From Tannerella sp. oral taxon 808 (lineage in GTDB: Bacteria > Bacteroidota > Bacteroidia > Bacteroidales > Tannerellaceae), in NCBI GenBank assembly GCA_002890585.1, contig MIQB01000073.1:1-9890 (forward strand): a stretch of DNA of 9,890 nucleotides. Direction: 5' to 3'. Below, piece by piece: positions 6,249-9,890 of this stretch (position 1 is the first letter of the stretch; each line of letters begins with the position of its first letter). The position numbers were made by a program, and so were the translations under genes. A model generated the notes under the pieces. It had not been told where the DNA came from and did no database searches. It worked only from the letters and a program-made list of their open reading frames with translations.

Positions 6249-6950
6249 TTACAGGATGCCCCTTATCTCGTCTAACGAGCGGACGCTGAAGGTGGGCTGA
6301 AGCTCGCCGGGGGGAGGCAGGGCGGCGGGGTTGAGCCAAAGGGCGTCGATGCTGGCTCCGAGTGCGCCGGCGATGTCCGTCATGTAGCTGTCGCCGATCA
6401 TCAGCGCCTCGTTGCGGCGCGTGTTGGTCTGTCGGAGGGCATAGTCGAAGAAGGCGCGGCGAGGCTTACGTGATCCGGCGTCTTCGGAGAGGACGAGGCG
6501 GTCGAAGTAGGGCAGCAGCCCGACGGCCTCCATCTTACGGCGTTGCACCTCGCGGAATCCGTTGGAGAGGATGAAGAGGCGATAGAAGGGGTAGAGGTGA
6601 TTGAGCAGCGTGAGGGCGCCGGGCAGCAGTGTCGTTCGATGGGTGGTGCGCTCCATGAGTTCGTCGTTGAGGCGGAGGGCGAAGTCCGGGTCGTCGATGC
6701 CCATGGGGCGGAGCATGTGCAGCATGCGTTCACGCATGAGCGTGCGGCGGTTGATCTGATGGCTTTGGTAGCGCTCCCAGAGCTGTTCGTTGTAGGGAAA
6801 GTAAAGCGCATAAAAAGCCTCGAAGGAGGCATAATGTTGATCGAAATGGTGATCAACAAAAAGCTCTTCGAGGCATTTTTTATTGTCGTGGATGGTATCC
6901 CACAAGGTGTTGTCCAAGTCGAAAAACAAGGACTTGTAGCGCAGGATCAT
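6249..6950 (-). CDS. HAD-superfamily phosphatase, YjjG-like (noncanonical pyrimidine nucleotidase)
   Basis: This 233-residue cytosolic HAD hydrolase has all four motifs: DLDNTLWDT with nucleophile D11 and general acid D13, LSNG with S129, the basic residue K162 in SRKPRRAFF, and the metal site MIGDSYMTDIAGA with D187 and D192. A helical cap lies between motifs I and II (about 20-100), the C1-cap layout. Length and the motif I form FFDLDNTLWD resemble E. coli YjjG (225 residues), a 5'-nucleotidase that clears damaged or non-standard pyrimidine nucleotides. The exact substrate is inferred. Its ATG at 6950 overlaps the stop of the upstream lipoprotein gene in an ATGA arrangement, so the two are very likely translated from one mRNA. 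No terminator is seen downstream. Confidence 0.88.
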   Translation of the reverse strand: MILRYKSLFFDLDNTLWDTIHDNKKCLEELFVDHHFDQHYASFEAFYALYFPYNEQLWERYQSHQINRRTLMRERMLHMLRPMGIDDPDFALRLNDELMERTTHRTTLLPGALTLLNHLYPFYRLFILSNGFREVQRRKMEAVGLLPYFDRLVLSEDAGSRKPRRAFFDYALRQTNTRRNEALMIGDSYMTDIAGALGASIDALWLNPAALPPPGELQPTFSVRSLDEIRGIL

Positions 6951-7828
6951 CCCACCTCCACGACGAGGTATTTGCTCATGCTCCAGAACGATTTGGCATT
7001 GATGATCTCGAGCGTCAGGTTGCCCTCACCGTCTTTAACGAAGCGGTAAGAGTTCTCCGGATGGCTGGAGCGGACGGAGGCTTTGCGGGCGTAGAGCGGG
7101 ATGGAGGTTACCTCGCGTGTGTCGATGGAGATGAAGTAGTCTTCATTGAAGTTTTCCTTCGACATTTTGGACTTGGAGAAGATGCCGCCGCCGGTCAGAA
7201 TGTTCTGGTCTTTGAGTTCCTTCTTCGTGCCGAAGCAGTAGTAGGCGCGGTGCAGCTGCCGGTCTTGCTCGTTGATCTTCTTCGATTGTTCTGCGCTGGT
7301 GGCTGAGAGGGTTTCGACGTTCTCGTTGAGGTTGGCCACGATGTCGTCCAGCTCCTTGATGCGGATGTCTTTCTTGGCGAGCTCCTCTTGCAGTCCGGCA
7401 ACCATCTCTGCCTTCTCCTTCAGTTCTTTGGAGATGCGGTCGATGGTTTTTTGCAGTGCTGATGATTGGATGTTGCTCTTCTTCAGCTTCTCTTGCAGTG
7501 CATCCAGCTGTTCGCGGTTGTTCTTGAGTGTCTCAGCGATCAGCTTCATGTTGCTTCTGATCTGCTCCTTCTTGTTGGCATTCATCTCGCCGTTGGTCGG
7601 CTCGATCTTGAGGTACTGCTCAGCGTCCTTGATCGACTGGATGTCGGTCTGGATGTCATTCAGCGTGGAGAGCATTTCGTTCAGCTCCTCGGTACTCTTG
7701 GCCTTGTCAGCCTTCAACTCTTCATTCTCACTCTTCAGCTTTTGATACTCCGAAGAGTTTTCTACACAGGCAGTCAGCAAGGCCACGCTCAGGAGAAATA
7801 ATACGATCCTTTTCATTGTTGTTATCAT
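6947..7828 (-). CDS. Coiled-coil lipoprotein of unknown function
   Basis: The N terminus has a type II signal peptide with lipobox LLTAC; the lipidated Cys is C21 from the ATG at 7828, or residue 17 if the start is the second ATG at 7816 (MKRIVLFLLS), which is more usual and about equally likely. Residues about 26-192 are a long Glu/Lys/Leu-rich heptad region, predicted coiled coil. It is followed by YYCFGTKKELKDQNILTGGG (196-215) and a C-terminal beta-type domain with FISIDTREVTSIPL and SYRFVKDGEGNLTLEI. Similar Bacteroidetes lipoproteins with a GTKKEL motif after a coiled coil exist, some labelled collagen-binding (Cbp1-like); I recall this and have not searched. The product is probably periplasmic or anchored to the outer membrane. 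It is followed by the HAD gene with a 4-bp overlap and lies 105 bp after rsmI across a repeat array. Confidence 0.85.
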   Translation of the reverse strand: MITTMKRIVLFLLSVALLTACVENSSEYQKLKSENEELKADKAKSTEELNEMLSTLNDIQTDIQSIKDAEQYLKIEPTNGEMNANKKEQIRSNMKLIAETLKNNREQLDALQEKLKKSNIQSSALQKTIDRISKELKEKAEMVAGLQEELAKKDIRIKELDDIVANLNENVETLSATSAEQSKKINEQDRQLHRAYYCFGTKKELKDQNILTGGGIFSKSKMSKENFNEDYFISIDTREVTSIPLYARKASVRSSHPENSYRFVKDGEGNLTLEIINAKSFWSMSKYLVVEVG

Positions 7829-7854
7829 TTGGTTTTTAAGTGAATAATCTGATT

Positions 7855-7953
7855 GTTACGGGTTATCAGTTACGGGTTACCAGTTACGAGTTACGAACAC
7901 TTGTCACTTGTAACTTGTCACCCGTCACTCATGTCACCCGTCACTCATGTCAC
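7855..7953. repeat. Converging heptamer array (GTTACGG / GTGACAA units)
   Basis: Six plus-strand heptamers run without gaps: GTTACGG, GTTATCA, GTTACGG, GTTACCA, GTTACGA and GTTACGA (7855-7896). After four bases they are followed by units in the opposite orientation: TTGTCAC, TTGTAAC, TTGTCAC, CCGTCAC, TCATGTCAC, CCGTCAC and TCATGTCAC (7901-7953). The right part contains the 16-bp unit TGTCACCCGTCACTCA twice in tandem (7916-7931 and 7932-7947). The two arms are partly complementary, so the array can fold on itself. It lies between rsmI and the lipoprotein gene and runs 20 bp into rsmI, supplying its last residues and stop. Confidence 0.8.
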
Positions 7954-8632
7954 GCGCCGCGGTTTCCGCGCCGGCCACCACTATAACAAACTCTCCGCGC
8001 GGATCGTTCATGCTGAAGTGCGAAATTATTTCGTCCGCCCTGCCGCGCACCGTTTCCTCGAAGCGTTTCGATAGTTCTCGTGATACGGAGATACGCCGTT
8101 CTGGCCCCAGCACTTCGGCCAGCTGCGTGAGTGTCTTCAACAGTCGGTGGGGCGACTCGTAGAGGATCATCGTGCGCCGCTCTTCACGCAAGGCTTCGAG
8201 TCGTGTCATCCGCCCCTTCTTCGGTGGCAGGAAGCCCTCGAAGCAGAAGCGATCCGTTGGCAAACCGGAGACGACGAGCGCGGGCACGAAGGCCGTAGCG
8301 CCAGGCAGGCATTCCACCTCCACGCCCTCGGCCACGCATGCCCGGACGAGCAGGAAGCCGGGATCGGAGATGGCGGGCGTGCCGGCATCGGAGACGAGTG
8401 CGATGTTTTCGCCCGCCTGTATGCGCTCCACGAGTTGTGCCGCGGTGCGGTGCTCGTTGAAGGCGTGGTGCGACTGTAGGCGGTTCTGTATCTCGTAATG
8501 ACGGAGCAGGATGAGTGTCGTGCGCGTGTCTTCGGCCAAGATCAAATCGGCCTCTCGCAGCACACGTACGGCGCGATAGGTCATGTCCTCCAAGTTCCCC
8601 ACGGGCGTAGGGACGATCGTGAGCTTACCCAT
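7934..8632 (-). CDS. rsmI: 16S rRNA (cytidine1402-2'-O)-methyltransferase RsmI
   Basis: RsmI is a SAM-dependent enzyme of the tetrapyrrole-methylase fold. It 2'-O-methylates C1402 in the decoding centre of 16S rRNA, next to the N4 methylation by RsmH. From the ATG at 8632 the protein has 232 residues, with PTPVGNL (8-14), LAEDTRTT (32-39), the SAM-binding SDAGTP (81-86), LPGATAFVPALVVSGLP (109-125), YESPHR (148-153) and SRELSK (174-179). All are typical of the family. An earlier in-frame start at 8701 would add 23 residues, but it would overlap the upstream gene and does not look like the family, which starts at the MGKLTIVPTP strand. The start chosen is 5 bp after the upstream stop, so the pair is probably one operon. 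The last residues, DMSDG, are encoded by a tandem repeat. These differ from the folded part and may vary between strains. Confidence 0.95.
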   Translation of the reverse strand: MGKLTIVPTPVGNLEDMTYRAVRVLREADLILAEDTRTTLILLRHYEIQNRLQSHHAFNEHRTAAQLVERIQAGENIALVSDAGTPAISDPGFLLVRACVAEGVEVECLPGATAFVPALVVSGLPTDRFCFEGFLPPKKGRMTRLEALREERRTMILYESPHRLLKTLTQLAEVLGPERRISVSRELSKRFEETVRGRADEIISHFSMNDPRGEFVIVVAGAETAARDMSDG

Positions 8633-8637
8633 CGGCG

Positions 8638-9309
8638 TCACACGAAGCGTCGCTCGATGAAGTTCAGGAAGTCCGTAGCCGTCTCGCTCTCGAAGTCCCA
8701 CTGGACGTGCGCATGCAGCAGCTTGAGGGATTCTTCGTAGGAGCGCGCCTCGTTGAGCATGTTCAACATGTCGTTCATGCGTTCCTCGTTGCGATCGAAG
8801 AGTTCGCGGCAGAAGCGGAAGCGGTCGTTCAGGGTGAAGGCCTTGCGGAGGTCAATCAGCTTCGTACGCTCGATGGCATCGTTGAGCGAGGCCTCGGCGT
8901 GTGGCGTGGAGGCGGGAGCCGGTTGCGGTTTCAGTGTGGGGGCAGGCTGTGGCTTCGGTGCTGGAGCAGGCTGCGGTCTCGCTGCGGTCTGCGGCGCAGG
9001 CTTCATAAGGGGCTCTTCGGTAGGCGCTTCTTCCGGGCGATGGGCGGCAGTGGCTGCGTCGTAGGCTGGGCGCTGTGTTCGTTCAATGGCTCGGAGCTGC
9101 GCCTGATGTTCGCGGAGCTGCTGGTCAAAGAGTTCGATCTGCCCCATCTCAATCTCGTGCAAATCGATCTGCATTTTGCCCGTCAAGTCGAAGGCGCGGC
9201 TGAAGAAGGAGACGGGGTAGATCTCCGTCCCACGGATACTGTTTGTCAGCTGCTCCAGTTCGTTGATGTGGCGAAGGAGTTGTTCTAATCGTTCTTGGTT
9301 ATTCATCAT
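8638..9309 (-). CDS. Conserved-looking protein of unknown function, upstream of rsmI
   Basis: The start is one of two adjacent ATGs (9309 or 9306), giving 222-223 residues; an upstream in-frame extension to 9564 is low-complexity and has no family look. The protein has three parts. An N-terminal helical part (1-95) is rich in Glu, Gln and Leu, with RLEQLLRHINELEQL and FDLTGKMQIDLHEIEMGQIE. A flexible linker (about 100-145) has PQPAP repeated three times between Ala, Lys and Thr residues. A C-terminal helical domain has LNDAIERTKLIDLRKAFTLN and ERMNDMLNMLNEARSYEESL, ending in NFIERRFV. There is no signal peptide or membrane segment, so it is probably cytosolic. I recall homologues of this C-terminal pattern in Bacteroidetes, without known function. 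It is 5 bp before rsmI and likely in the same mRNA. Confidence 0.85.
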   Translation of the reverse strand: MMNNQERLEQLLRHINELEQLTNSIRGTEIYPVSFFSRAFDLTGKMQIDLHEIEMGQIELFDQQLREHQAQLRAIERTQRPAYDAATAAHRPEEAPTEEPLMKPAPQTAARPQPAPAPKPQPAPTLKPQPAPASTPHAEASLNDAIERTKLIDLRKAFTLNDRFRFCRELFDRNEERMNDMLNMLNEARSYEESLKLLHAHVQWDFESETATDFLNFIERRFV

Positions 9310-9389
9310 CGTGGTGTGAGAAGTGTTTATATATAATGTATAGGCATAAGCCATGAAAGAAAGAGAGCTTTTCCACGGGTGTGGGCGGG

Positions 9390-9397
9390 CAAAAGTA
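9390..9397 (-). promoter_or_regulatory. Putative -7 promoter box of the 9309-8638 gene and rsmI
   Basis: On the minus strand this reads TACTTTTG, an exact TAnnTTTG match, followed by CCCGCCCAC. It lies about 80 bp before the start codon. No TTTG is seen 19-21 bp upstream, so only the -7 part supports it. If real, it would drive the unknown gene, rsmI and perhaps the lipoprotein-HAD pair. Confidence 0.45.
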
Positions 9398-9437
9398 GGA
9401 ATCCCAGCTGCGATAGGCGGGCGGAGATCAGGGGCAA

Positions 9438-9533
9438 CCGCATCAAATTGGCGGTAAGCTTGGGGTACGAGTGTTTTTGATCTCCGCCAAGTGGCGGAGA
9501 TCTCTCGGATACGTGGTTTTGATTTTGATGCGG
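9438..9533. repeat. Nested inverted repeat between the last gene and the right IS end
   Basis: The outer arms CCGCATCAAA (9438-9447) and TTTGATGCGG (9524-9533) are exact reverse complements. Centred between them is a second perfect inverted repeat, GATCTCCGCC (9479-9488) and GGCGGAGATC (9493-9502), around the loop AAGT. A third copy, GGCGGAGATC, lies outside at 9420-9429 as a direct repeat. It is not followed by a T run on the gene strand. It makes up most of the 301-bp gene-free stretch 9310-9610. It may be a decayed small mobile element or a folded RNA leader. Confidence 0.6.
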
Positions 9534-9610
9534 GCGCCATGGCAGGGCTATTTTTGCATTGCAAGACGCTTTTATGCTCACATCATAATCATGACACAAA
9601 TGCATTTTAC

Positions 9611-9890
9611 GAGACCTCTGCAAAACTATTCGACGACTTCCTTTCGTATCTCCATTGTTTTCAGTAGCCTTATAGCATGAAACAACAACCCGCTCTACCC
9701 CGAGTTTTGCCGATATACTCCTCGGCCAACGCAAGATCAAGCATACCTTCTTCTCGCAGATAGACAAGATCATTGATTGGACTCTAATCCGTGGAATCAT
9801 CGAGGTAGCTTATACCAAAGGCAACAAGTCCACAAGGCGTCCCAGTTACGACAGCCTTGTGCTGTTCAAGACAGAGCTTCTTCGAACTTG
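9611..9890 (+). mobile_element. IS5-like insertion sequence, 5' end (right copy, inverted, cut by window edge)
   Basis: This starts with GAGACCTCTGCAAAAC and aligns along its whole length with the reverse complement of 1-278. The last 55 bp match the left edge exactly, and the remainder has about 15 differences plus a 2-bp insertion. Orientation is opposite to the left copy, so both elements point out of the window. No target duplication can be seen because the far ends are missing. Confidence 0.84.
9677..9890 (+). pseudogene. IS5-family transposase, N-terminal fragment, frameshifted
   Basis: The ATG at 9677 matches the start of the left copy (MKQQP), but two extra bases soon after it (within CCCGCTCTACCCC) shift the frame. 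The transposase reading FADILLGQRKIKH resumes in another frame that stays open to the edge, and a TAG lies in that frame just upstream of the ATG region, so no normal start serves it. Two further changes alter conserved positions seen in the left copy: STGRPSYD has become STRRPSYD, and WTPIRG has become WTLIRG. Together these suggest a decayed copy. A single sequencing error could explain the indel, but not the substitutions. Confidence 0.72.

Noticed and set aside
6112..6339. 75-residue minus-strand frame beside the MITE-like element
   Set aside because: Half of it is out of frame with the HAD gene, and the rest is composition-driven and ends at the element's target duplication. There is no support for translation.
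7855..7953. CRISPR array
   Set aside because: The units are 7-16 bp, adjacent without spacers and reverse orientation in mid-array; there are no cas genes.
8633..8701. N-terminal extension of RsmI to an earlier ATG
   Set aside because: It overlaps the upstream gene, and the added 23 residues do not resemble the family, which begins at the KLTIVPTPVGN strand.
9310..9564. N-terminal extension of the gene before rsmI
   Set aside because: The extension crosses a putative promoter and the nested inverted repeat and reads as low-complexity sequence.
9327..9800. 157-residue minus-strand frame across the right IS end
   Set aside because: It runs antisense through the transposase fragment and across the IS boundary into repeats, with no domain.
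1..9890. Composite transposon carrying the genes between the IS copies
   Set aside because: The interior is housekeeping genes (gdhA, ruvC, tRNA, folC, rsmI) with consistent style, there are no cargo genes, and the copies differ by several percent. Two independent insertions are simpler.

Overview
This window looks like chromosomal DNA from a Bacteroidales bacterium, probably near Tannerella, Porphyromonas or Parabacteroides. That placement is an inference. It rests on promoter-like sites of the Bacteroidetes type (TTTG then TAnnTTTG, or TACTTTTG), weak or absent Shine-Dalgarno sites, a tRNA gene without an encoded CCA, a type II lipoprotein of a Bacteroidetes style, and IS ends that read GAGACnTCTGC. 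The GC-rich coding sequence would fit a higher-GC member of the group.

Layout from left to right. Positions 1-278 hold the 5' end of an IS5-like insertion sequence that reads out of the window on the minus strand. Next comes gdhA (glutamate dehydrogenase, plus strand) with its own promoter, converging on ruvC (Holliday junction resolvase, minus strand). Divergent from ruvC lies a tRNA-Ala(GGC) gene with a promoter and a strong terminator. A large MFS permease resembling the MFSD1 (dipeptide) group and folC follow on the minus strand. The permease lies between two short hairpin repeats that begin with GTAGGGG. The gap upstream of folC contains a 183-bp MITE-like element with imperfect terminal inverted repeats, an exact 8-bp target duplication and a perfect 26-bp palindrome.

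The right half is a minus-strand series read from right to left: a conserved-looking protein of unknown function, rsmI (16S rRNA C1402 2'-O-methyltransferase) 5 bp later, a 99-bp array of converging GTTACGG-like heptamers that overlaps the 3' end of rsmI, a coiled-coil lipoprotein, and a YjjG-type HAD phosphatase whose start overlaps the lipoprotein stop by 4 bp. The window ends with a nested inverted repeat and a second, inverted and frameshifted copy of the same IS end.

The genes are mostly housekeeping: nitrogen and glutamate metabolism, recombination, folate polyglutamylation, rRNA modification and nucleotide clean-up. GdhA and the possible dipeptide permease would fit a peptide- and amino-acid-using life style, but they do not form an operon. 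I see no defence island, CRISPR array or clear new multi-gene system. The unusual content is in the non-coding DNA: the MITE-like element, the heptamer array, the GTAGGGG hairpins and the inverted IS ends.
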